In this document: positions 8,392 through 13,687 of the stretch, in pieces
How positions within the stretch are numbered: the first letter of the stretch is position 1
Layout of the letters: every line of letters starts with the position of its first letter
The notes under the pieces: generated by a model
Database searches by the model: none
Told to the model about the DNA's origin: nothing
What the model saw: the letters and a program-made list of their open reading frames with translations, nothing else
Program-made: the position numbers and the translations under genes
Origin: Roseovarius sp. UBA6217
GTDB lineage: Bacteria > Pseudomonadota > Alphaproteobacteria > Rhodobacterales > Rhodobacteraceae
DNA: 13,687 nucleotides
Direction of reading: 5' to 3'
NCBI GenBank assembly: GCA_002421985.1
Contig: DISF01000073.1
Coordinates: 57,071-70,757, forward strand

Positions 8392-8427
8392 TTTTGCCGC
8401 GCGGTCCGGCCCTGTATAGCAGCGGCA
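8392..8427 (+). promoter_or_regulatory. Candidate mtgA promoter giving a leaderless mRNA
   Basis: TATAGC (8415-8420) lies such that the normal start point, 7 nt after the last -10 base, is the A of the mtgA ATG at 8427. A weak -35 (TTTTGC, 8392-8397) is 17 bp upstream. There is no Shine-Dalgarno sequence before the ATG, which fits leaderless translation, common in alphaproteobacteria. The -35 match is poor. Confidence 0.4.
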
Positions 8428-9134
8428 TGGCACGGGCACGGCGCAGAAAGACACGGGACAGGGGCGTGGCGCGCGCGCTGCGGCGCTGGCTGTGGCGCGG
8501 CGTGCTGTTGGTTGTGGGCACTCTGGCGCTGAGCCTGCTGGCCTATCGCTGGATCGATCCGCCGGTGACGATCTATACTTGGCAAGAGGCGCGGCGTCTG
8601 GGCGTGATCGCGCATGAGCCGGTGCCGATGGCGCGGATCGCGCCGGTGATGGCGCGCGCGGCGGTGGCGGCCGAGGATGCCAATTTCTGCCGACACTGGG
8701 GGTTTGACATGGCCGCCATTCGCGTGGCGATTGCCGAGGGGTCGGGGCGCGGTGCCTCGACCATCAGCCAGCAGGTGGTCAAGAATGTCTGGCTCTGGCA
8801 TGGGCGAAGCTGGGCGCGCAAGGCGCTTGAGGCCGCGATCACGCCGCTGGTGGAGGCGGTCCTGCCCAAGCGGCGCATCCTTGAGCTTTATCTCAACCAG
8901 GCGGAATTCGACGAGGGCGTTTTCGGCGTCGAGGCCGCCGCGCGGCATTACTTCGGCGTCACGGCCGCCGATCTGAGCGCGGTGCAGGCGGCAAGGCTTG
9001 CCGCCGTGCTGCCCGATCCCAAGGGGCGCTCGGCGGCGCGGCCCTCGGCGGCGCTGCGCCAGCGGGCGGCGGCGATCATGGACGGGGCGGCGACCATCGC
9101 GCGCGACGGGCGCGCGGCCTGTTTCGAGGATTGA
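8427..9134 (+). CDS. mtgA: Monofunctional peptidoglycan glycosyltransferase MtgA
   Basis: This 235-residue GT51-family enzyme polymerises lipid II into glycan strands at the outer face of the inner membrane. A basic N-terminus precedes a single membrane anchor (about residues 22-42). The catalytic block AAEDANFCRHWGFD follows, with the expected catalytic Glu83. GASTISQQVVKN (109-120) and RRILELYLNQAEF with GVFGVEAAARHYF are the other conserved GT51 motifs. There is no transpeptidase domain, so it is the monofunctional type, and the length is normal for MtgA. The ATG at 8427 is preferred over the TTG at 8394, which would add 11 residues before the basic segment. No Shine-Dalgarno is visible. 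The GST gene follows after 59 bp. Confidence 0.94.
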   Translation: MARARRRKTRDRGVARALRRWLWRGVLLVVGTLALSLLAYRWIDPPVTIYTWQEARRLGVIAHEPVPMARIAPVMARAAVAAEDANFCRHWGFDMAAIRVAIAEGSGRGASTISQQVVKNVWLWHGRSWARKALEAAITPLVEAVLPKRRILELYLNQAEFDEGVFGVEAAARHYFGVTAADLSAVQAARLAAVLPDPKGRSAARPSAALRQRAAAIMDGAATIARDGRAACFED

Positions 9135-9193
9135 ATCCGCTGGCCAAAGCGGGCATGGAGGGGCGCGTTCCCCAACCCGAGGTAGCCCTGACG

Positions 9194-9859
9194 ATGGCCC
9201 GGCTCTATCACGTTCCGCTCTCGCCGTTTTGCCGCAAGGTGCGGCTGTGTCTTGCCGAAAAGCGGATCGAGTGCGAACTGGTCGAGGAGCGCTATTGGGA
9301 GCGCGACCCCGATTTTCTCCGCCGCAACCCGGCGGGCAAGGTGCCGGTGCTGCGCATCGATGGCCGAGACCTGAGCGAAAGCGCCGCGATCTGCGAATAT
9401 ATCGAGGAGCGCCACCCGACGCCGCCCCTGATGCCGAAAGGGGCCGAGGCGCGCCATGAGGTGCGGCGGCTGGTGGGGTGGTTCGATGACACGTTCCACC
9501 ACGAGGTGACCGCCAAGCTGCTTTATGAGCGGGTCAACAAGAAGCTGATGAAGCAGGGATTTCCCGATAGCCGCAATGTCAAGGATGGGGCGCGGGCGAT
9601 CAAGTTCCATCTCGATTACATGGCGCTTTTGCTGGATCATCGGCGGTGGCTGGCAGGCGATGTGATGACGCTGGCGGATTTCGCCGCCGCCGCGCATCTG
9701 TCGGTGCTGGATTACATCTCGGATGTGGATTGGCATCGCTCGGAGGCGGTGAAGGACTGGTATGCCAAGATCAAGTCGCGCCCCGCGTTCCGGGGCTTGC
9801 TGGCCGATCAGGTGCCGGGATTCCCGCCGCCTGCGCATTATGCCGATCTGGATTTCTAG
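9194..9859 (+). CDS. Glutathione S-transferase family protein
   Basis: This 221-residue protein has a thioredoxin-fold N-terminal domain (ARLYHVPLSPFCRKVR, active-site Ser10 or Cys13 region) with the cis-Pro/glutathione-binding block NPAGKVPVL and the conserved LSESAAICEYIEE. An alpha-helical C-terminal domain follows, with the usual N-capping stretch LAGDVMTLADFAAAAHL. It conjugates or exchanges glutathione on an unknown substrate, presumably in the cytoplasm. The start at 9194 is chosen because the family begins at the first beta strand and GAGG (9179-9182) lies 11 nt upstream. The frame is open back to a TTG at 9131 overlapping the mtgA stop, but those 21 residues look non-homologous. The TAG stop lies inside TCTAGAGCGT, the edge of the palindrome array that follows, so the last residues may have been reset by that insertion. 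Confidence 0.9.
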   Translation: MARLYHVPLSPFCRKVRLCLAEKRIECELVEERYWERDPDFLRRNPAGKVPVLRIDGRDLSESAAICEYIEERHPTPPLMPKGAEARHEVRRLVGWFDDTFHHEVTAKLLYERVNKKLMKQGFPDSRNVKDGARAIKFHLDYMALLLDHRRWLAGDVMTLADFAAAAHLSVLDYISDVDWHRSEAVKDWYAKIKSRPAFRGLLADQVPGFPPPAHYADLDF

Positions 9860-9897
9860 AGCGTGTCGCGTTCATTTGCACTCACGCGACCCACTCT
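9858..9897. repeat. Palindrome 1 of the post-GST array
   Basis: AGAGCGTGTCGCGT (9858-9871) faces ACGCGACCCACTCT (9884-9897) across a 12-nt loop; 12 of 14 positions pair. It overlaps the GST stop codon by two bases. TCTAGAGCGT at its left edge (9855-9864) recurs exactly at 9958-9967, marking module boundaries. Confidence 0.75.
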
Positions 9898-9911
9898 AAC
9901 CTTTTGTGGTC

Positions 9912-9957
9912 GCATGTTTTTCTGCGCAAAACCGGTTCCCACTTTTGCGCAACATGC
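9912..9957. repeat. Palindrome 2 of the post-GST array
   Basis: The outer stem GCATGTT/AACATGC (9912-9918 with 9951-9957) encloses a 5-nt bulge on the left side, then an 8-bp inner stem GCGCAAAA/TTTTGCGC (9924-9931 with 9943-9950) and an 11-nt loop, CCGGTTCCCAC. The loop and stem resemble the REP-type elements with CCGGTT common in alphaproteobacterial intergenic regions. That family placement is from memory. Confidence 0.8.
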
Positions 9958-9961
9958 TCTA

Positions 9962-9998
9962 GAGCGTTTTGGTTTTTCGTTGACGCAGCAAAACGCTC
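9962..9998. repeat. Palindrome 3 of the post-GST array
   Basis: GAGCGTTTTG (9962-9971) pairs perfectly with CAAAACGCTC (9989-9998) over 10 bp with a 17-nt loop. It starts inside the second copy of TCTAGAGCGT. No T-run follows, so it does not look like an intrinsic terminator. Confidence 0.8.
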
Positions 9999-10015
9999 CA
10001 AATGATTGAGTTGGC

Positions 10016-10059
10016 GCAATTTCGAACCGAAAAAGTCTATCAACTTTTTCTGAAATTGC
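10016..10059. repeat. Palindrome 4 of the post-GST array
   Basis: The outer stem GCAATTTC/GAAATTGC (10016-10023 with 10052-10059) and inner stem GAAAAAGT/ACTTTTTC (10029-10036 with 10043-10050) are both perfect 8-mers. They are separated by 5 nt on the left and 1 nt on the right, with a 6-nt loop. The left-side 5-nt bulge matches the architecture of palindrome 2. Confidence 0.8.
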
Positions 10060-10067
10060 TTTAAATC

Positions 10068-10130
10068 GGGGGCGCTGCCCCCGTCGCCGCGCGCGGCGAC
10101 TCCCCCGGAGTATTTTTCGGCAAGATGAAG
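10068..10130 (+). repeat. Intergenic repeat copy B, terminator-like, supplies the queG start
   Basis: Three hairpins lie in a row: GGGGGC-GCT-GCCCCC (10068-10082), the 18-bp perfect palindrome at 10083-10100, and ACTCC-CCC-GGAGT followed by ATTTTT (10099-10117). The last is an intrinsic-terminator shape. The element then reads CGGCAAGATGAAG, whose ATG at 10125 is the queG start codon. Copy C (13157-13220) matches it at both ends but differs in the middle hairpin. Confidence 0.75.
10099..10117 (+). terminator. Candidate intrinsic terminator just before queG
   Basis: The 5-bp stem ACTCC/GGAGT with a CCC loop is followed directly by ATTTTT, ending 7 nt before the queG ATG. It could end GST transcripts. 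A transcript entering from upstream would have to pass it to express queG, so it may also attenuate. The short stem makes its strength uncertain. Confidence 0.45.
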
Positions 10131-11159
10131 GCAGGGCTGAAACAGAGACTGGTGGCGCGTGCCTTTGACGAGGGGTTCGATCTCTGTCGTTTGTGCAGGC
10201 CGTGGGATGTGCCCGAGGTTCCCGCGCGGCTGGCGGCGTTTCTGGAGGCGGGCCGGCATGGGCAGATGGGATGGCTGAAGGAGCGTGCCCATTGGCGGGG
10301 TGCACCGCAGGTTCTGTGGCCCGAGGCGCGCACGGTGATCGTGCTGGGCGAGAGCTATACGCCCGAGGGTGATCCGCTGGCGGGGCTGGCGCGGCGGGAT
10401 CGGGGCAACATCTCGGTCTATGCGCGGGGCCGCGATTATCACGATACGGTCAAGAAGCGGCTCAAGCGGCTGGCGCGCTGGCTGATCGCGGAGGCGGGCG
10501 GCGAGGTCAAGGTATTTGTCGATACCGCGCCGGTGCCGGAAAAGCCGCTGGGGCAGGCGGCGGGGTTGGGCTGGCAGGGCAAGCATACCAACCTTGTGAG
10601 CCGCGAGTTGGGGAGCTGGTTCTTTATCGGGTCGGTGTTCACCACGCTGGAATTAGACACTGATCCGGCGGAAGTGGATCATTGCGGCTCGTGCCGGGCC
10701 TGTCTCGATATCTGCCCGACGGATGCCTTTCCCGCGCCCTATCAGCTCGATGCGCGGCGCTGCATTTCCTATCTGACGATCGAGCACAAGGGGCCGGTGG
10801 ACGAGGCGCTGCGCCCCGGTCTGGGAAACCGGATTTACGGCTGCGACGATTGTCTGGCGGTGTGCCCGTGGAACAAGTTTGCCGTCGAGGCGCGGGAGGT
10901 GCGCTATGCCGCGCGCGAAGACCTTCTGGCACCGCCCCTGGACGAGTTGGCGGCGCTGGGCGAGGCGGGGTTTCGCGCGCGGTTTTCGGGCAGTCCGATC
11001 AAGCGGATCGGTTGGGCGCGGTTCCTGCGCAACGTGCTTTATGCCGTCGGCAATTCGGGGCAGGTGCGGCTTTTGCCGACGGCGCGGGCGCATCTGGAAC
11101 ATGAGGATGCGGCGGTTGCGGATGCGGCGCGCTGGGCGGTGGAAAGGCTGGATGCGTGA
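10125..11159 (+). CDS. queG: Epoxyqueuosine reductase QueG
   Basis: This 344-residue cytoplasmic, cobalamin-dependent enzyme reduces epoxyqueuosine to queuosine, the last step of queuosine formation at the wobble base of GUN-anticodon tRNAs. The conserved FVDTAPVPEK carries the probable catalytic Asp133. Two 4Fe-4S clusters are supported by C187-x2-C190-x2-C193-x3-C197 (CGSCRACLDICP) and C240-x2-C243-x3-C247 (CDDCLAVCPWNKF), with C213 in RRCISYLT. The C-terminal helices (RNVLYAVGNSG to the end) form the HEAT-like tRNA-binding tail. The ATG at 10125 gives a normal N-terminus, but it lies in a repeat and has no Shine-Dalgarno; the nearest GGAG is 14 nt away and inside the terminator stem. No other tRNA-modification gene is in the window. 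The stop overlaps the next gene (GTGA). Confidence 0.96.
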   Translation: MKAGLKQRLVARAFDEGFDLCRLCRPWDVPEVPARLAAFLEAGRHGQMGWLKERAHWRGAPQVLWPEARTVIVLGESYTPEGDPLAGLARRDRGNISVYARGRDYHDTVKKRLKRLARWLIAEAGGEVKVFVDTAPVPEKPLGQAAGLGWQGKHTNLVSRELGSWFFIGSVFTTLELDTDPAEVDHCGSCRACLDICPTDAFPAPYQLDARRCISYLTIEHKGPVDEALRPGLGNRIYGCDDCLAVCPWNKFAVEAREVRYAAREDLLAPPLDELAALGEAGFRARFSGSPIKRIGWARFLRNVLYAVGNSGQVRLLPTARAHLEHEDAAVADAARWAVERLDA

Positions 11160-13156
11160 CGCTTTTGCTGGGGGTGGATACGGGCGGCACCTATACCGAT
11201 GCCGTGCTCATGCGCGACGAGGCCGAGGTGGTGGCGAGCGCCAAGGCGTTGACCACGAAGGCCGATCTGGCCATCGGGATCGGCGAGGCGGTGGCCGCCG
11301 TGCTGGCGGCAAGCGGGGCCGCGCCGGGCGAGATCGGGCTGGCGTCGCTTTCGACCACGCTGGCGACCAATGCCTTGGTCGAGGGGCAGGGCGGGCGCGC
11401 GGGGCTGGTCTATATCGGCTTTCGAGAGGGAGATTTGGCCGCGCACGGGCTGCGCGAGGCGCTGGGCGGCGATCCGGCGCTGGTGATCAAAGGCGGGCAT
11501 GGCCATGCGGGGGGCGAGGCGGCGGCGCTCGACGAGGCGGCCTTGCGCGGCTGGCTGGCGGCGGGCACGGGGGCCGAAGCCTATGCGGTGGCGGGCCTTT
11601 TTGCCACGCGCAACCCCGCGCATGAATTGCGCGCCGCCGCGATCATCCACGAGGTGACGGGCCGGCCGGTGAGCCTGTCGCATCATCTCTCGGCCAAGTT
11701 GGGGGGGCCGAAGCGGGCGTTGACGGCGCTCTTGAATGCGCGGCTGGTGGGGATGATCGCGCGGTTGATTGATCGCGCCGAAGGCAAGCTGCGCGATCTG
11801 GGCATTGCCGCGCCCCTGATGGTGGTGCGCGGCGACGGGGCGCTGATTTCGGCGGATCAGGCACGGGCGCGGCCCATCGAGACGATCCTGAGCGGCCCTG
11901 CGGCGAGCATTGTGGGCGCGCGCTGGCTGACCGGGGCGGATCATGCGCTGGTCTCGGATATCGGCGGGACGACGACGGATGTGGCGGTGCTCAGGGATGG
12001 GCGGCCAGCCATTGATCCCGAGGGCGCGCGCGTTGGCCCGTGGCGCACGATGGTCGAGGCGGTGGCGATGCGCACCTTTGGCCTTGGCGGTGACAGCGAG
12101 GTGCATCTGGCCGAGGGGCTGGGGGGCGGTGTGCGGCTTGGGCCGCGACGGCTCGTGCCGGTGAGCCTGATGGCGCTCGAGGCGCGCGGGGTGGTGCATG
12201 AGGCGCTGGAGGCGCAGGCGCGCGCGGCGGCCCCAGGCGAGATGGATGCACGATTCGTGCGCGCCGTGCCGGGGATGGAGGCGGGTGGACTGGCCGAGCG
12301 GGAGGCCATGCTGTTGGCGCGGATCGGTGGTGAGGTCTGGCCGCTGGGCGCGGTGCTGCGCAACCGGATGGATCACGGCGCGCTTGACCGTCTGGTGCGG
12401 CGCGGGCTGGTGCAGGTGGCAGGCGTCACGCCTTCGGATGCTGCGCATGTGCTGGGCAAGGTCGCGGTCTGGGATGGTGGTGCCGCGCGGATGGCGCTGG
12501 AGGTGCTGGCGCGCAGGCGCGTGGGATCGGGTGAGTGGCTGGCCGAGGGGCCCGAGGCGCTGGCGGCGATGATCGTGGAGCGGCTCACGCATCAGACCGC
12601 GCTGGCGCTCTTGGAGGTGGGCTTTGCCGGGGAGGAGGCGGATTTCGGCCTGCCGCCCGAGGTGCTGGCGGGGCATGTGCTGACGCAGCGGGGCCTTGGG
12701 CCGCATCGCGGGCTGGTGCGGATCGAGGCGGGCCTCAACGTGCCGGTGGTGGGGCTGGGGGCTGCGGCAGCGAGCTATTATGGCGCGGTGGGCGCGCGGC
12801 TGGGATGCGAGATGATCCTGCCCGCGCATGGCGGCGTGGCCAATGCCATCGGCGCGGTGGTGGGCCGGGTGGTGATCCGGCGCGCGGGCGTGGTGACCGC
12901 CCCCGCCGAGGGCCGCTATCGCGCGCATCTTGAAAGCGGGCCGGTGGATTTCGCCGAGGCCGAGGCCGCGATGGCGGCGTTGGAGGCGGTTTTGAGTGCC
13001 GAGGCGCGGGCCGAGGCCGAGGCGGCGGGGGCGGTGGATGTGCAGATCGCTGCGCGGCGCGAGGTGAAGGGGGCGGAGACGGAGGGGCGACGGGTGTTTA
13101 TCGAGGCCGCGATCGTGGTAGAGGCAGGGGGGCGGCCACGGGTGGCGGTGGGATGA
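11156..13156 (+). CDS. Hydantoinase/oxoprolinase family protein, A-subunit type (HyuA-like)
   Basis: This 666-residue protein has an actin-like ATPase fold. The phosphate-1 loop is GVDTGGTYTDAV (6-17) and the phosphate-2 loop SDIGGTTTDVAV (267-278). ETILSGPAASIVGA precedes it, a signature of the hydantoinase A/5-oxoprolinase family. Family members use ATP to open cyclic amides or to carboxylate ketones, usually together with a HyuB-type subunit or domain. None is present here and the sequence downstream is IS debris, so the substrate cannot be named. The protein is close to normal length for a stand-alone A subunit. It starts at GTG 11156, overlapping the queG stop by 4 bp, with GGAAAGG (11141-11147) 8 nt upstream, so translation is probably coupled to queG. 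A direct role in queuosine metabolism is not implied by the domain. Confidence 0.88.
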   Translation: MTLLLGVDTGGTYTDAVLMRDEAEVVASAKALTTKADLAIGIGEAVAAVLAASGAAPGEIGLASLSTTLATNALVEGQGGRAGLVYIGFREGDLAAHGLREALGGDPALVIKGGHGHAGGEAAALDEAALRGWLAAGTGAEAYAVAGLFATRNPAHELRAAAIIHEVTGRPVSLSHHLSAKLGGPKRALTALLNARLVGMIARLIDRAEGKLRDLGIAAPLMVVRGDGALISADQARARPIETILSGPAASIVGARWLTGADHALVSDIGGTTTDVAVLRDGRPAIDPEGARVGPWRTMVEAVAMRTFGLGGDSEVHLAEGLGGGVRLGPRRLVPVSLMALEARGVVHEALEAQARAAAPGEMDARFVRAVPGMEAGGLAEREAMLLARIGGEVWPLGAVLRNRMDHGALDRLVRRGLVQVAGVTPSDAAHVLGKVAVWDGGAARMALEVLARRRVGSGEWLAEGPEALAAMIVERLTHQTALALLEVGFAGEEADFGLPPEVLAGHVLTQRGLGPHRGLVRIEAGLNVPVVGLGAAAASYYGAVGARLGCEMILPAHGGVANAIGAVVGRVVIRRAGVVTAPAEGRYRAHLESGPVDFAEAEAAMAALEAVLSAEARAEAEAAGAVDVQIAARREVKGAETEGRRVFIEAAIVVEAGGRPRVAVG

Positions 13157-13220
13157 GGGGGCGCTGCCCCCGTCGCACGATGGGTGCGCCCCCGGAATAT
13201 TTGGGGCAAGATGAAGGAGG
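13157..13220 (+). repeat. Intergenic repeat copy C
   Basis: This copy begins at the base after the stop codon of the hydantoinase-type gene. GGGGGC-GCT-GCCCCC (13157-13171) is identical to the first hairpin of copy B. A second stem CGCAC/GTGCG (13174-13178 with 13184-13188) replaces the long palindrome of B. Then come CCCCCGGAATATTT and GGCAAGATGAAGGAGG. Its right end forms a full Shine-Dalgarno (GGAGG, 13216-13220), 5 nt before the ATG at 13226. The T-run of copy B is reduced to TTT here. Confidence 0.75.
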
Positions 13221-13225
13221 GGATC

Positions 13226-13375
13226 ATGGGTGCGGCGGATCGGTTTGACCCGGATACCGCGGGGCGGCCATGCGGGGCGCGGTTCTGCCACGCAGATGGG
13301 TCGTCGAGCGCACCTTCGCATGGCTCGGTCGTTGTCGGCGTCTCGCGAAGGAAATGCGCCCTTGCAGGAGGTTGA
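13226..13375 (+). pseudogene. Probable truncated ORF with a strong ribosome-binding site
   Basis: An ATG with a near-ideal GGAGG at 5 nt opens a 49-codon frame starting MGAADRFDPDTAGRPCGAR. From about 13282 the DNA is recognisable in another frame as an IS5-type transposase. I therefore read this as the surviving N-terminus of the gene that once followed the hydantoinase-type gene, cut off by an insertion or rearrangement. The first dozen or so residues match nothing I know. It could instead be a chance frame created by the repeat-borne ribosome-binding site. Confidence 0.4.
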
Positions 13376-13413
13376 AATCACGCACTCCATTTTCAATCGG
13401 ACAATCTCGTTGA
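13270..13413 (+). pseudogene. IS5-family transposase fragment
   Basis: The frame containing 13282-13356 reads LPRRWVVERTFAWLGRCRR followed by LAKEM. This is the C-terminal DDE-region signature of IS5/IS427-group transposases (the catalytic Glu is in VVER). In intact enzymes another 30-40 residues of helix follow. Here the similarity ends after LAKEM and the frame closes at 13413 with unrelated residues. Nothing of the transposase is visible upstream of 13282. It is a short relic and cannot be active. Confidence 0.8.
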
Positions 13414-13543
13414 GATGAAGGAACTTCATCGAATCCGGGATCGGAAGAAGTGGCGGAGGATCAACGGACCAAACCGTCTGCCCGAGGTCATTCAGGGGAT
13501 TGCGTTCAAAGACGGCATCAAGCCACTTCAAAACGCCGCCTGA
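13376..13543 (+). pseudogene. Transposase C-terminal remnant, probably IS256 family
   Basis: The open frame 13376-13543, with an internal ATG at 13415, ends KWRRINGPNRLPEVIQGI then AFKDGIKPLQNAA. The pattern W-R-R-(L/I)-N-G-x-N-x-L-x-x-V-(I/V)-x-G-(V/I)-x-F-x-D-G-I resembles the extreme C-terminus of many IS256-type (mutator) transposases, as I recall them. The catalytic core is absent, so this is a relic or the edge of a deleted element. A probable terminal repeat lies just downstream, consistent with the right end of an IS. The family assignment is by memory of the motif. Confidence 0.6.
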
Positions 13544-13550
13544 TGAAGGC

Positions 13551-13575
13551 CGTCACCAACTTTTGGGCATAGCTC
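13551..13575. mobile_element. Probable right end (terminal inverted repeat) of the IS256-type remnant
   Basis: Seven bases after the transposase stop, the sequence TCACCAACTTTTGGGCATAGC ends in TCC. On the other strand it reads GGAGCTATGCCCAAAAGTTGG, the general form of IS256-type terminal repeats (GAGNTAT followed by CCAAA). The matching left end is not in the window, so the exact border cannot be fixed. Confidence 0.45.
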
Positions 13576-13687
13576 CGCCACGAGGGGCGTGACCCCCAAA
13601 CGCTCGCCAGCCGCACCAGTCTCCATGCAAATGCCCGCGCGCAAAACCCAGGGCGCTGGTCACCCATCTTCGACATCACCGAGCGTG
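13576..13687. other. Unassigned sequence at the right edge
   Basis: This 112-bp tail has no recognisable gene. A plus-strand frame open from 13573 runs off the window (containing SLHANARAQNPGRWSPIFDI), and a minus-strand frame is also open. The plus-strand frame has a faint transposase-like flavour (NPGRWS), but that is too little to call. Confidence 0.3.

Noticed and set aside
6297..8948. An 883-codon open frame on the minus strand opposite gltB and mtgA
   Set aside because: It covers the antisense of two certain genes, is rich in Arg, His, Ala and Pro as GC-rich shadow frames are, has no recognisable domain, and crosses the gltB-mtgA boundary without regard to it.
10068..10130. A riboswitch (for example cobalamin or preQ1) before queG
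   Set aside because: The sequence is explained by three simple hairpins shared with copies elsewhere in the window that precede unrelated genes. I see no conserved riboswitch core.
9858..10130. A CRISPR array
   Set aside because: The palindromes differ from one another in sequence and length, and there are no regularly spaced direct repeats.
13226..13375. An intact small protein gene
   Set aside because: Most of its length overlaps IS5-type transposase sequence in another frame, so only the first dozen or so codons can be original.
11039..13531. An 830-codon minus-strand frame opposite the hydantoinase-type gene
   Set aside because: It has the same shadow composition and runs through the intergenic repeat and IS debris. 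The plus-strand gene has intact ATPase motifs.

Overview
The window is GC-rich alphaproteobacterial chromosome, most likely from the order Rhodobacterales (Roseobacter-type). The evidence is codon use, the gene families present, and the intergenic repeats ending in (A/G)TATTT-N(5-6)-CAAGATGAAG. I make this placement by recognition; no search was run. Most of the window is ordinary core metabolism. The unusual material lies between the genes and at the right edge.

Layout. Positions 1-48 hold the 5' part of a minus-strand tRNA-Leu(CAG) with its promoter upstream. Positions 194-1174 encode an atypical SDR (complex I NDUFA9-type). It converges, with only 5 bp between the ends, on uppP (minus strand, 1180-1992). 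A 214-bp divergent region with two candidate operator palindromes separates uppP from gltD (2207-3640). After 130 bp containing a 17-codon upstream ORF comes gltB (3771-8303), so both subunits of NADPH glutamate synthase (GOGAT) are encoded, small subunit first. Then follow mtgA (8427-9134, apparently leaderless), a glutathione S-transferase (9194-9859), a run of four large palindromes (9858-10059), queG (10125-11159), and a hydantoinase/oxoprolinase A-type gene (11156-13156) overlapping queG by 4 bp. The last 530 bp hold a third copy of an intergenic repeat, a truncated ORF with a strong ribosome-binding site, an IS5-type transposase fragment, an IS256-type transposase C-terminus and a probable IS right end.

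How the genes relate. GltD and GltB form one enzyme for ammonium assimilation. UppP recycles the undecaprenyl carrier whose lipid II product MtgA polymerises, so both act on the cell wall. QueG makes queuosine in tRNA. The gene coupled to it is an ATP-dependent amidohydrolase-type protein of unknown substrate, with no B subunit in view.

Main points of interest. (1) A three-copy intergenic repeat combines terminator-like hairpins with a downstream segment that supplies the start codon of queG and a strong Shine-Dalgarno for the ORF at 13226. (2) A palindrome array fuses to the GST stop codon. (3) A coupled uORF precedes gltB, and its start region resembles that of gltB itself. (4) mtgA looks leaderless. 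(5) Two IS families are broken together at the right edge. I see no CRISPR array, defence system or phage genes.
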